From: an uncultured Lachnospiraceae bacterium
Lineage (GTDB): Bacteria; Bacillota; Clostridia; Lachnospirales; Lachnospiraceae
Length of the DNA: 64,000 bases
Direction of reading: 5' to 3'
NCBI GenBank assembly: GCA_900315505.1
Contig: OMZG01000006.1
Location: forward strand, 64,001-128,000
Shown here: positions 7,929 to 16,236 of the stretch, one piece after another
How positions within the stretch are numbered: the first letter of the stretch is position 1
Layout of the letters: each line of letters opens with the position of its first letter
Position numbers and translations under genes: made by a program
Notes under the pieces: generated by a model
Database searches by the model: none
The model's input: the letters and a program-made list of their open reading frames with translations, nothing else
What the model was told of the DNA's origin: nothing

Positions 7929-10061
7929 ATGTCAGAAGGTAGAGACAAGTGTGTGCTGATCATTGATGATTCAGCTACCAACAGAGCAATGCTAAAGAAT
8001 ATTCTGAAGGATGAGGTCGATGTCGTAGAAGCAGAGAACGGTGAGAAGGGCCTTGAGATCATAAGGAGCCAGATAAGCCGTATAGGTATAGTGCTTCTCG
8101 ACCTTATCATGCCGGGTATCAGCGGATTTGATGTGCTGACCGAGATGAAAAAGGAGCATATGACTGACTATGTGCCTGTCATCATGATCTCTACGGCCAA
8201 TGACCCCGGAAATATCGAGAAGGCCTTTGATCTCGGAGCCCTCGACTTCATCTCGAGACCGTATTCCGAGAGGATAGTCCGTAGAAGAGTGCTTACCACG
8301 ATAAGCCTTTTCCAGAAGCAGACACAGCTTGCGAACAAGATAGACCGTCAGTACAAGGCAGATGAAGAGCAGGTCGACAAGAGGACCGGACTTCCATACA
8401 AGAAGAATTTCTTCAATCAGGTAGATACACAGCTCAAGAATCCGAATCTTGGCAGCCTGTATATGGTGGCTATGGATATCGACCACTTCAAGCTGTTCAA
8501 CAGCTACTACAGCTGGGAGCGTGGAGATGAATACATCAGGAAGATAGGCTCTATCCTCACCTCGGCTACCCAGAGGCATGGGGGTGTGGCAGGATATCTG
8601 GGCGGAGATGATTTCGCACTACTGTGCCCGGCCAGGATAGACCTTGTGAATTCACTGTCTGAGCAGCTGAACAGATATATTACAGAGAACAGCTTCGAGC
8701 CTACGTTCCGCACGAACTTCGGAGTATATCCGATAGATGTGGCCGGAGTCCATGATGCCAGACAGCTGTATGACCTTGCATCAATCGCGCTCGAGACGAT
8801 CAGAGGAGATTACACGAGGAATGTCACGGTCTATGATCCGGCTATGATACAGAAGGAGCAGGACGAGTACAAGAGGCTGCTGAATATCAGAAGCGGTATC
8901 AGGAATGGCGAGTTCACTATTTATATCCAGCCGAAGGTCGATATGAATACAGGACGCATCTTCGGTGGTGAAGCACTTGCCAGATGGATTCATGACGGGA
9001 CCGTATATTCGCCGGGACTCTTCGTGCCGGTAATGGAAAAGAACGGACTTATCTCCTCTCTCGACAAGCTTGTCTGGGACAGGACGGCACGCTACATCAA
9101 GAAGATAATCGGAGAGGGCATTACCCCGCTCCCGATTTCTGTAAATATTTCAAAGACTGATATATTCACGATGGATGTGCCGGAATTTTTCAGTGAGATA
9201 ATAAGAGCTTATGACATCCCGCCTGCATTGCTGGAGGCTGAGCTTTCAGAGTCCACCTTCATGCGTGCGCCTGAGAGGGCAGCGGATGTCGTGCAGAGAT
9301 TCCATGACCTCGGGATGAGCGTATCATACGATGATTTCGGAAGCGGATACGCGCCGCTGTCAACGATAGAGTCGATGGATGTCGATATGTTAAAGATTGA
9401 CACCACCTTCCTGCACATGACGCCGGATGCCCCTGAGAGGAGCAGGAATATTCTGGAGCCTGTCCTCGCAATGGCCCAGCAGATCCAGCTGCCGGTGATC
9501 ATAGAAGGAGTCGAGACCCAAGGCCAGGCTGATTTCCTGAAGAGAATGGGATGCGTGTATGCACAGGGTTTCTACTATCATACACCAATGCCTGCGGACA
9601 GGTTCACGAGGCTCACCAGTGAGCCAGAGAATGTCGATGCATCCGGGCTTACGATCGGAATCCCACAGGCATACAGAGTGAGGCAGATCCTTGATTCGAA
9701 CTACATATCAGATGATATGGTGGCAAATATCTTCGGATCGACCCTGATCCTGAATCGCACGGGAAGCATAGTGAAGGTCGGCTGGTCGCTGCTTGATCAC
9801 TACAGGGATTCAGACCTGACGGATCTTGTGGATCCGGCTTCAGATGTGCCGTTCTCAGACCGGGTGAAGGAAGAGGATAAGGAAAGGTTCTGCTCCATTT
9901 TCGATAAGGCAATCGAAAACAAGGATAAGGGTGCAAAGGGCACCGTAAGGTTTGTCACGAAAAGAGGAGACCGCAGGATACGCATGAGACTATACTACAT
10001 GCGCAGCAATGTCAGCGAGCAGATATTCTACTCGATGATAGATGAAATAGATGAAGAGTAA
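7929..10061 (+). CDS. Response regulator with GGDEF and EAL domains (cyclic-di-GMP turnover)
   Basis: The start is ATG 7929, preceded by AAAGGAGG; a frame upstream to 7887 overlaps the previous gene. The 710-residue protein has a receiver domain (1-125; acidic pocket D13-D14, phospho-acceptor D58 in VLLDLIMPG), a GGDEF domain (about 150-305) whose signature reads GGDDF at 225-229, an EAL domain (about 320-560), and a C-terminal PAS-like segment. The EAL domain keeps E348 of EAL, DDFGSGYAPL, DMLKID and EGVET, so phosphodiesterase activity is likely. The GGDDF variant and the lack of an RxxD inhibitory site just before it make cyclase activity uncertain. No partner kinase is adjacent. Confidence 0.92.
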   Translation: MSEGRDKCVLIIDDSATNRAMLKNILKDEVDVVEAENGEKGLEIIRSQISRIGIVLLDLIMPGISGFDVLTEMKKEHMTDYVPVIMISTANDPGNIEKAFDLGALDFISRPYSERIVRRRVLTTISLFQKQTQLANKIDRQYKADEEQVDKRTGLPYKKNFFNQVDTQLKNPNLGSLYMVAMDIDHFKLFNSYYSWERGDEYIRKIGSILTSATQRHGGVAGYLGGDDFALLCPARIDLVNSLSEQLNRYITENSFEPTFRTNFGVYPIDVAGVHDARQLYDLASIALETIRGDYTRNVTVYDPAMIQKEQDEYKRLLNIRSGIRNGEFTIYIQPKVDMNTGRIFGGEALARWIHDGTVYSPGLFVPVMEKNGLISSLDKLVWDRTARYIKKIIGEGITPLPISVNISKTDIFTMDVPEFFSEIIRAYDIPPALLEAELSESTFMRAPERAADVVQRFHDLGMSVSYDDFGSGYAPLSTIESMDVDMLKIDTTFLHMTPDAPERSRNILEPVLAMAQQIQLPVIIEGVETQGQADFLKRMGCVYAQGFYYHTPMPADRFTRLTSEPENVDASGLTIGIPQAYRVRQILDSNYISDDMVANIFGSTLILNRTGSIVKVGWSLLDHYRDSDLTDLVDPASDVPFSDRVKEEDKERFCSIFDKAIENKDKGAKGTVRFVTKRGDRRIRMRLYYMRSNVSEQIFYSMIDEIDEE

Positions 10062-10078
10062 GTAGAAAGGTAATAATT

Positions 10079-10993
10079 GTGGACGCTAAAGAAATAGCAG
10101 ACCAGATCACGGCTCTCAAGAAAAAGAAGAATGCCATCATCATGGCCCATTACTATGTAGCTGATGAGATACAGGACATAGCGGATTTTGTCGGGGATTC
10201 ATTTTTTCTGGCAAAGAAGGCTACAGAGACCGATGCTGATATCATAGTGCTCTGTGGGGTACGGTTCATGGGAGAGAGTGCGAAGGTTCTGAACCCGGAC
10301 AAGAAGGTTCTCATCCCGGAGATGGCTGCCGACTGCCCTATGGCGCATATGGCTACGACCGACGGAATTGACGAGATGAGGAGCAGGTATGATGACCTCG
10401 CAGTAGTCTGTTATGTGAATTCCACAGCAGATCTGAAGGCAGCAAGTGATGTATGTGTCACAAGCGCCAATGCACTGAAGATCGTAAGCCGCCTTCCACA
10501 GAAGAATATATATTTCATCCCGGATCAGAATCTGGCTCACTATATAGCAGACCAGCTACCGGACAAGAACTTTATTTTTAATGACGGATTCTGTCATGTG
10601 CACAATTCTATAAGGCTCGATGTGCTGAAGAAGACGAAGGCCATGAAGCCTGATGCTCCGGTACTTGTTCATCCTGAATGCAGGCCCGAGGTCGTAGCAG
10701 AGGCTGATTATGTAGGCTCCACATCGGGTATCATAAAGTATGCCTCCGAATCAGATGCAAAGGAATTCATAGTAGCGACTGAGCTCGGGGTCATGCATGA
10801 GCTTCAGAAGAGGAATCCGGATAAGAAATTCTATCCTGCAGGTCCTATGCAGATCTGTCCCAATATGAAGAAGCTCACAATGGAAAAGCTTCTTCATGTA
10901 CTGCAGTTCGAGGATTCGGAGATCACTCTCCCGGATGACCTGATGAGAGATGCAAAGGCACCAATGGAAGAAATGCTGAGGCTTGCACAATGA
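10079..10993 (+). CDS. nadA: Quinolinate synthase
   Basis: The gene starts at GTG 10079 with AGAAAGG upstream. The 304-residue enzyme condenses iminoaspartate with dihydroxyacetone phosphate to give quinolinate, the first committed pyridine of de novo NAD synthesis. It depends on an oxygen-sensitive 4Fe-4S cluster; candidate ligand cysteines are in VLCGVRFMGE, VHPECRPEV and MQICPNMK. The MAHYYVADEIQD start and the CHVHNSI segment are typical of the family. It overlaps nadB by four bases (ATGA), so NadA and NadB are made together, as expected because iminoaspartate is unstable. Confidence 0.97.
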   Translation: MDAKEIADQITALKKKKNAIIMAHYYVADEIQDIADFVGDSFFLAKKATETDADIIVLCGVRFMGESAKVLNPDKKVLIPEMAADCPMAHMATTDGIDEMRSRYDDLAVVCYVNSTADLKAASDVCVTSANALKIVSRLPQKNIYFIPDQNLAHYIADQLPDKNFIFNDGFCHVHNSIRLDVLKKTKAMKPDAPVLVHPECRPEVVAEADYVGSTSGIIKYASESDAKEFIVATELGVMHELQKRNPDKKFYPAGPMQICPNMKKLTMEKLLHVLQFEDSEITLPDDLMRDAKAPMEEMLRLAQ

Positions 10994-12330
10994 AAAAGCA
11001 ATATGACGTAATAATTGTAGGAGCCGGTGTGGCAGGCTGCTTCACAGCACTGCATCTGCCTCCTGACAGACAGATTCTCATGATCACGAAGGAGGGAATC
11101 GAGGAATGTGATTCCTATCTCGCACAGGGAGGTATCTGTGTGCTGAAGGACCCTTCGGACTATGATGCCTTTTTCGAGGATACGATGAAGGCAGGACACT
11201 ATGAGAATCGCAAGGAGTCGGTGGACTGCATGATCCGCTCGTCCAAGGGCGTGATCGAGGAGCTCATGGAGATAGGCGTAGATTTCGCAAGGAATCCTGA
11301 CGGCTCGCTTGAGTTCACGCGTGAGGGTGCACATTCTACCAACCGTATCCTCCATCACGAGGATATCACGGGCCAGGAGATCACGACACATCTGCAGGCA
11401 GCCGTGAAGAAGCTTCCAAATGTTGAAATACATGAATACACCAGGATGGTCGATCTCCTGACGCAGAATAACCGCTGTGACGGAATTGTAGTGATCGATT
11501 CTGATGGAAAGCTTGTGACAGTTTTTGCATCACATGTACTGCTTGCAACTGGCGGTATAGGCGGCATATATGAGAATTCTACGAACTATCCGTCACTTAC
11601 AGGAGATTCGCTTGCTCTGTGTCTTAAGCACAATATACGATTAGAGCATGTGAACTATGTCCAGATCCATCCGACTACCTTTTACAGTGAGAAAAAAGAG
11701 AGACGTTTCCTCGTCTCCGAATCTGTCCGTGGTGAGGGCGCTACGCTTCTTGATAAAAATGGCAACCGCTTTACTAATGAGCTCCTTCCACGTGATCTGC
11801 TGACTGCTGAGATCCTGAAGCAGATGGAAAAAGATCATACGAAATACGTGCATCTGAATATGATGGCAATCACGAAGTTCGACATTGCAAAGAGATTTCC
11901 GCATATCGTGGAGCACTGTCTGGAGTGCGGCATTGATCCGAAGAAGGAATATGTGCCTGTAGTTCCTGCCCAGCACTACTTCATGGGCGGTATCCATGTG
12001 GATCTGAATTCGCATACATCAATGGATCATCTCTACGCATCGGGCGAGACCTGCTGCAACGGCGTCCACGGAAAGAACAGGCTTGCAAGCAATTCACTGC
12101 TCGAGAGCCTTGTATTTGCAAAGAACGCAGCAGAGCACATGATACTTATAGACGGGCAGCGTGCCTGGGAGGGCAGACAGCCACGCTTCATAAAGAATAC
12201 AGATAAGTCCCTTAGCGAGCTTGCAGATATTTACGGATTTGATCCTGACTGGCTCCTCGACACGAAAGAAGAGGATGAGGAGAACAAGCAGCTGATATGG
12301 GATGAGATTGACAGGGAGAATGCGCTGTGA
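10990..12330 (+). CDS. nadB: L-aspartate oxidase
   Basis: The 446-residue flavoprotein has an N-terminal dinucleotide-binding motif (VIIVGAGVAGCFTALHL) and the succinate dehydrogenase/fumarate reductase-type signature AHSTNRILHHED. The C-terminal helical part is shorter than in the E. coli enzyme. It oxidises L-aspartate to iminoaspartate, feeding NadA; in anaerobes fumarate rather than oxygen is the likely electron acceptor. The gene sits between nadA (4-base overlap) and nadC (137 bases away), completing the aspartate route to nicotinate mononucleotide. The spacer behind its stop is filled by an AGTTATAA/ACTATGAA-type repeat. Confidence 0.96.
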   Translation: MKKQYDVIIVGAGVAGCFTALHLPPDRQILMITKEGIEECDSYLAQGGICVLKDPSDYDAFFEDTMKAGHYENRKESVDCMIRSSKGVIEELMEIGVDFARNPDGSLEFTREGAHSTNRILHHEDITGQEITTHLQAAVKKLPNVEIHEYTRMVDLLTQNNRCDGIVVIDSDGKLVTVFASHVLLATGGIGGIYENSTNYPSLTGDSLALCLKHNIRLEHVNYVQIHPTTFYSEKKERRFLVSESVRGEGATLLDKNGNRFTNELLPRDLLTAEILKQMEKDHTKYVHLNMMAITKFDIAKRFPHIVEHCLECGIDPKKEYVPVVPAQHYFMGGIHVDLNSHTSMDHLYASGETCCNGVHGKNRLASNSLLESLVFAKNAAEHMILIDGQRAWEGRQPRFIKNTDKSLSELADIYGFDPDWLLDTKEEDEENKQLIWDEIDRENAL

Positions 12331-12460
12331 GTTGGAAGTTATAAGTTGAAAGTTATGAGTTCAGAGTTCGCAGTCCTTCGATGACTATGATCAATAGCTT
12401 TTAACTATGAACTTTAAACTTTAAACTATGAACTTTAAACTATGAACTATGAAAGGAATC
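12331..12460. repeat. AGTTATAA / ACTATGAAC-type repeat behind nadB
   Basis: Directly after the nadB stop the sequence runs through degenerate units such as AAGTTATAAGTTGAAAGTTA. After a short centre it then runs through units of the opposite sense such as AACTATGAACTTTAAAC. The two halves form a long imperfect inverted repeat. Related repeats follow the stops of thyA, ilvB and asnS in this window. Confidence 0.75.
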
Positions 12461-12467
12461 ATAGATA

Positions 12468-13322
12468 ATGACTGATATTACACTTAAGCTTAATGCGGAT
12501 CCTTATATATTGTCGGCGCTGAGAGAAGATGTCACTAGTGAGGATGTGACGACGAATGCCATCATGCCGAAGAACTGTCCGGGACAGGTAGACCTGATCG
12601 CAAAGGAGGATGGAATCCTCTGCGGACTCGATGTGTTCAAGAGAGTATTTACGCTTCTTGACGATTCGACAGAGTTTGAGGTTTTTGTAAAAGATGGAGA
12701 AGAGATTCATAAGGGACAGAAGATTGCCGAAGTGCTCGGGGATATCAAGACTCTTCTGATCGGAGAGAGAACAGCTCTTAATTACCTTCAGAGAATGAGC
12801 GGTATTGCCACGATGACCCATCATATGGTATCTCTTCTCGAGGGCTCTGGGACGAAGCTTCTCGATACGAGAAAGACCACGCCGAATAACCGTATCTTTG
12901 AAAAATATGCGGTAAAGGTTGGCGGAGCCACGAATCACAGATACAATCTGACAGACGGAGTTCTGATAAAGGACAATCATATCGGAGCAGCAGGCTCTAT
13001 CACGAAGGCTGTCCAGCTCGCCAGAGAGTATGCTCCATTTGTCAGGAAGATAGAAGTCGAGACCGAGACTCTGGATCAGGTGCAGGAAGCACTTGATGCC
13101 GGGGCTGAGATCATCATGCTTGACAATATGGATCATGAGACCATGAAGCAGGCAATCGCTCTGATAGACGGTCGCGCTGAGACGGAGATATCAGGAAATG
13201 TGACTGAGGATAATGTAGATCAGATCAGAGACCTCGGAGCAGACTATGTCTCAAGCGGTGCTCTGACACATTCTGCGCCGATACTTGATCTGTCGCTTAA
13301 GAACCTGCATCCGGTCGACTGA
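12468..13322 (+). CDS. nadC: Nicotinate-nucleotide pyrophosphorylase (quinolinate phosphoribosyltransferase)
   Basis: The 284-residue enzyme converts quinolinate and phosphoribosyl pyrophosphate to nicotinate mononucleotide. Family motifs are present: LNYLQRMSGIAT, LDTRKTTPNNR (substrate-binding arginines and lysine), VLIKDNHI, IEVETETLDQ and a C-terminal SGALTHSAPILDLSLK barrel end. Its length is normal for the family. It closes the nadABC cluster; nadE, the last step to NAD, is present separately at 33945. AAAGGAATC lies upstream of the ATG. The strong promoter of the next operon begins at the base after its stop. Confidence 0.97.
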   Translation: MTDITLKLNADPYILSALREDVTSEDVTTNAIMPKNCPGQVDLIAKEDGILCGLDVFKRVFTLLDDSTEFEVFVKDGEEIHKGQKIAEVLGDIKTLLIGERTALNYLQRMSGIATMTHHMVSLLEGSGTKLLDTRKTTPNNRIFEKYAVKVGGATNHRYNLTDGVLIKDNHIGAAGSITKAVQLAREYAPFVRKIEVETETLDQVQEALDAGAEIIMLDNMDHETMKQAIALIDGRAETEISGNVTEDNVDQIRDLGADYVSSGALTHSAPILDLSLKNLHPVD

Positions 13323-13351
13323 TTGACTTCATTGCGTTGAAGTGCTATAGT
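13323..13351 (+). promoter_or_regulatory. Sigma-A promoter of the ABC transporter operon
   Basis: TTGACT (13323-13328) and TATAGT (13346-13351) are separated by 17 bases, directly behind the nadC stop and 44 bases before the lipoprotein gene. This shows that the transporter is transcribed independently of nadABC. Confidence 0.75.
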
Positions 13352-13394
13352 GTGAAAGATTATATGTAAACCTTTTTGGAAAAGGAGATTTATC

Positions 13395-14396
13395 ATGAAG
13401 AAGAAAAAGATTATGACACTCGTCCTTACGGCGGCTATGGCTGTGACTGCGCTTGCAGGCTGCGGCCAAAGCTCATCGAAGTCATCTGCATCAGGCGCGG
13501 CTTCGAGCTCAGGCAAGACGTATAATATCGGTATCTGTCAGCTGGTACAGCATCCGGCTCTTGATGCAGCAACCAAGGGATTCAAGGATTACCTCACAGA
13601 GAAGCTTGGCGATAAGGTAAAGTTCGATGAGCAGAATGCAGCAGGCGATTCAGCAAACTGTTCTACTATCTGTAATGGCTTCGTATCAGCCGGTGATGAT
13701 CTGATCATGGCAAATGCCACTGCAGCTCTTACAGCAGCTTCACAGGCTACGACTACCATTCCTATCCTTGGTACCTCGGTTACTGACTATGGCTCAGCCC
13801 TTAGCGTAAAGGACTGGAACGGGAAGAGTGGTACGAACGTATCAGGTACTACAGACCTGGCACCACTTGATCAGCAGGCATCAATGCTCAATGAGCTCTT
13901 CCCTGATGCAAAGAAGGTTGGAATCCTCTACTGCTCAGCAGAGGCCAATAGTAAGTATCAGGTGGATACGATCACACCATTCCTTGAGAAGTACGGATAT
14001 ACAGTTACACAATATACATTCTCAGATTCGAATGATGTAGCACAGGTGACAAAGCAGGCATGCGCTGACTGTGATGTACTCTATATCCCTACAGATAATA
14101 CAGCAGCCAACTGTGCAGAGAATATCAATAACGTAGCGCTTCCTGCAAAGACTCCTATCGTCACAGGCGAGGAGGGAATCTGCTCAGGATGCGGAGTTGC
14201 TACTCTTTCTATCAGCTATGAGGATCTCGGAAGAAAGACCGGAGAAATGGCCTACGATATCCTTGTAAATGGCAAGAACCCTGGAGACATGCAGGTGGAG
14301 AGTGCAGAGACCTTTACAAAGGAATATGATGCAGACCGTGCCAAGGAGCTCGGTGTAGATATTCCTGACGATTACACAGCAATCAGCAAAGAGTGA
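13395..14396 (+). CDS. ABC transporter substrate-binding lipoprotein (TrpX-like family)
   Basis: The 333-residue protein has a lipoprotein signal peptide ending in LAGC, with the acylated cysteine at 23, and a serine/alanine-rich linker. A two-lobed periplasmic-binding fold follows, starting GKTYNIGICQLVQHPALDAA. The IGICQLVQHPALD opening and VGILYCSAEANS middle are typical of the ABC_sub_bind family used for aromatic amino acids or related small ligands. The ligand here is not determinable. It is the first gene of a three-gene transporter with its own promoter and an AAAGGAG site. Confidence 0.9.
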   Translation: MKKKKIMTLVLTAAMAVTALAGCGQSSSKSSASGAASSSGKTYNIGICQLVQHPALDAATKGFKDYLTEKLGDKVKFDEQNAAGDSANCSTICNGFVSAGDDLIMANATAALTAASQATTTIPILGTSVTDYGSALSVKDWNGKSGTNVSGTTDLAPLDQQASMLNELFPDAKKVGILYCSAEANSKYQVDTITPFLEKYGYTVTQYTFSDSNDVAQVTKQACADCDVLYIPTDNTAANCAENINNVALPAKTPIVTGEEGICSGCGVATLSISYEDLGRKTGEMAYDILVNGKNPGDMQVESAETFTKEYDADRAKELGVDIPDDYTAISKE

Positions 14397-14403
14397 TATA
14401 AGT

Positions 14404-15336
14404 ATGGACCTTAATGTAATGACTCTCATCGGAGCACTTCCGGGAGATATTGCCCAGGGACTCATCTGGGGCGTGATGGCAATTGGAGTTTTCATCACGT
14501 ACAAGATTCTTAATTTCGCAGATCTTACAGTAGACGGCAGTTTCGCAACAGGCGGAGCTGTCGCCGTAATGCAGATACTTTCAGGACATTCGGTAGCAAC
14601 GGCGCTCATCATGGCGACGATTGCAGGACTCATTGCAGGACTGTGTACAGGACTTCTGCACACACTTCTTGGAATCCCTGATATCCTTTCAGGAATTCTG
14701 ATGCAGATAGCACTTTTCTCCATAAATCTTCATATAATGGATGAGGGCGCGAACAAGGCTGTATCGGCCACTCAGTACAATCTGATAGTCAGTCTCCGTG
14801 ACGTGAGTCAGGCTATAGTTGTATCGCTCATATTTGTAGCAGCTGTTATTATCCTTAGCTACTGGTTCTTTGGAACTGAAGCTGGTTCTGCTATCAGGGC
14901 AACAGGTAATAACCCGGCTATGAGCCGTGCACAGGGAATCAATATCAAGGTGTGCAAGGTCGTTGCGCTTTCCATATCCAACGGGCTTGTAGCATTATCA
15001 GGCGGACTCTTCGCACAGTATCAGGGATTCTCGGATATCAATATGGGCCGTGGCTCGATCGTCATCGGACTTGCAGCAGTTATCATCGGAGAGGTCCTTG
15101 GAAATGCCATCATTGGCAAGAGGATGAACTTTGCACTGCGTCTCATTTTCGTAGTCATTGGTTCGATCATATACTACATTGTCATCGGAGTAGTTCTGTG
15201 GCTGCGTATGCCGACGAACGACCTGAAGCTCTTCACAGCTATAATCGTTGCAATCTTCCTTGCCATCCCGTATTTAAAGAACAGCTTCGGACATTCATTT
15301 GCGCATGCGAAGAAGATGGGAGGTAAAGAGAAATGA
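14404..15336 (+). CDS. ABC transporter permease
   Basis: The 310-residue protein has eight to ten hydrophobic segments and belongs to the branched-chain-amino-acid/sugar permease family (BPD_transp_2). Typical features are NFADLTVDGSFATGGAVA near the N-terminus and the cytoplasmic coupling segment AIRATGNNPAMSRAQGINI, which contacts the ATPase. It lies 7 bases after the lipoprotein gene and overlaps the ATPase gene by 4 bases, so all three are co-translated. A single permease gene implies a homodimeric channel. Confidence 0.92.
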   Translation: MDLNVMTLIGALPGDIAQGLIWGVMAIGVFITYKILNFADLTVDGSFATGGAVAVMQILSGHSVATALIMATIAGLIAGLCTGLLHTLLGIPDILSGILMQIALFSINLHIMDEGANKAVSATQYNLIVSLRDVSQAIVVSLIFVAAVIILSYWFFGTEAGSAIRATGNNPAMSRAQGINIKVCKVVALSISNGLVALSGGLFAQYQGFSDINMGRGSIVIGLAAVIIGEVLGNAIIGKRMNFALRLIFVVIGSIIYYIVIGVVLWLRMPTNDLKLFTAIIVAIFLAIPYLKNSFGHSFAHAKKMGGKEK

Positions 15337-16127
15337 TAGAACTTAAAAATATTTCTAAGACCTTCAATCCTGGAACAATAAATGAGAAGCATGCATTAAA
15401 TGGCCTTTCACTGAAGCTTGAGGACGAAGATTTCGTTACTGTAATCGGTGGCAATGGCGCGGGCAAGTCAACAATGCTCAATGCCCTCGCAGGCGTATGG
15501 CCTGTTGATTCGGGTCAGATCATAATTGATGGAACCGATGTGACGGGACTGCCTGAGCACCGTAGAGCACCATTCCTCGGCAGGGTATTCCAGGATCCTA
15601 TGACCGGAACCTGTGGCGATATGGAGATCGAAGAGAATCTTGCTCTTGCTGCAAGGCGTGGAAAGCATCGTGGCCTCGGCTGGGGCATCACCAAGGCTGA
15701 GAAGGAAAAGTACAGAGAGCTTCTCGCCAAGTTCAATCTGGGACTTGAGGACAGACTCACTGCAAAGGTAGGACTTTTGTCCGGTGGACAGAGACAGGCA
15801 CTTACACTCCTGATGGCTACTCTCGTGAAGCCGAAGGCACTGCTTCTCGATGAGCATACAGCTGCTCTTGATCCGAAGACTGCTGCTACTGTACTTGAGG
15901 CAACTGACCGTATAGTCAGTGAGAATCATCTGACTACAATCATGGTCACTCACAATATGCGTGATGCAATAGCTCATGGCAATCGTCTCATAATGCTTAA
16001 TGACGGCCAGGTAATGCTCGACATCAAGGGAGAAGAAAAGAAGAATCTGACGGTCGAAGACCTGCTCCACAAGTTCGAGGAAGCAAGCGGAGAAGAGTTC
16101 GCCAACGATCAGGCAATACTTTCATAA
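15333..16127 (+). CDS. ABC transporter ATP-binding protein
   Basis: The 264-residue ATPase has Walker A GGNGAGKST, Q-loop GRVFQDP, signature LSGGQRQALTLL, Walker B ALLLDEHTAALDP and the switch histidine in MVTHNMRDA. It powers the transporter formed with the two preceding genes. It resembles the ATPase of the TrpXYZ-like group, which carries a long insert after the Q-loop (here RRGKHRGLGWGITKAEKEKY). An inverted repeat 40 bases after the stop probably ends the operon. Confidence 0.94.
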   Translation: MIELKNISKTFNPGTINEKHALNGLSLKLEDEDFVTVIGGNGAGKSTMLNALAGVWPVDSGQIIIDGTDVTGLPEHRRAPFLGRVFQDPMTGTCGDMEIEENLALAARRGKHRGLGWGITKAEKEKYRELLAKFNLGLEDRLTAKVGLLSGGQRQALTLLMATLVKPKALLLDEHTAALDPKTAATVLEATDRIVSENHLTTIMVTHNMRDAIAHGNRLIMLNDGQVMLDIKGEEKKNLTVEDLLHKFEEASGEEFANDQAILS

Positions 16128-16167
16128 GATTTATGTACAATATCATTTTTTTCAAAGATATTATCAA

Positions 16168-16207
16168 TGCAAAAAATCCTTCCACCTGTCAGGGGGAGGA
16201 TTTTTGC
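16168..16207 (+). terminator. Long inverted repeat between the ABC operon and the tetrapyrrole operon
   Basis: TGCAAAAAATCCTTCC (16168-16183) pairs with GGGAGGATTTTTGCA on the right, around a short loop. The T-rich right arm serves as a terminator for the transporter operon. Because it ends only 30 bases before the next gene it might also act as an attenuator for that gene. Confidence 0.65.
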
Positions 16208-16236
16208 AGTTTTATGGAAAGAAAACAGGAAGACAG

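Noticed and set aside
13395..16127. Niacin or quinolinate transporter linked to nadABC
   Set aside because: The transporter has its own strong promoter and belongs to the TrpX-like binding-protein family; adjacency alone does not support a niacin substrate.
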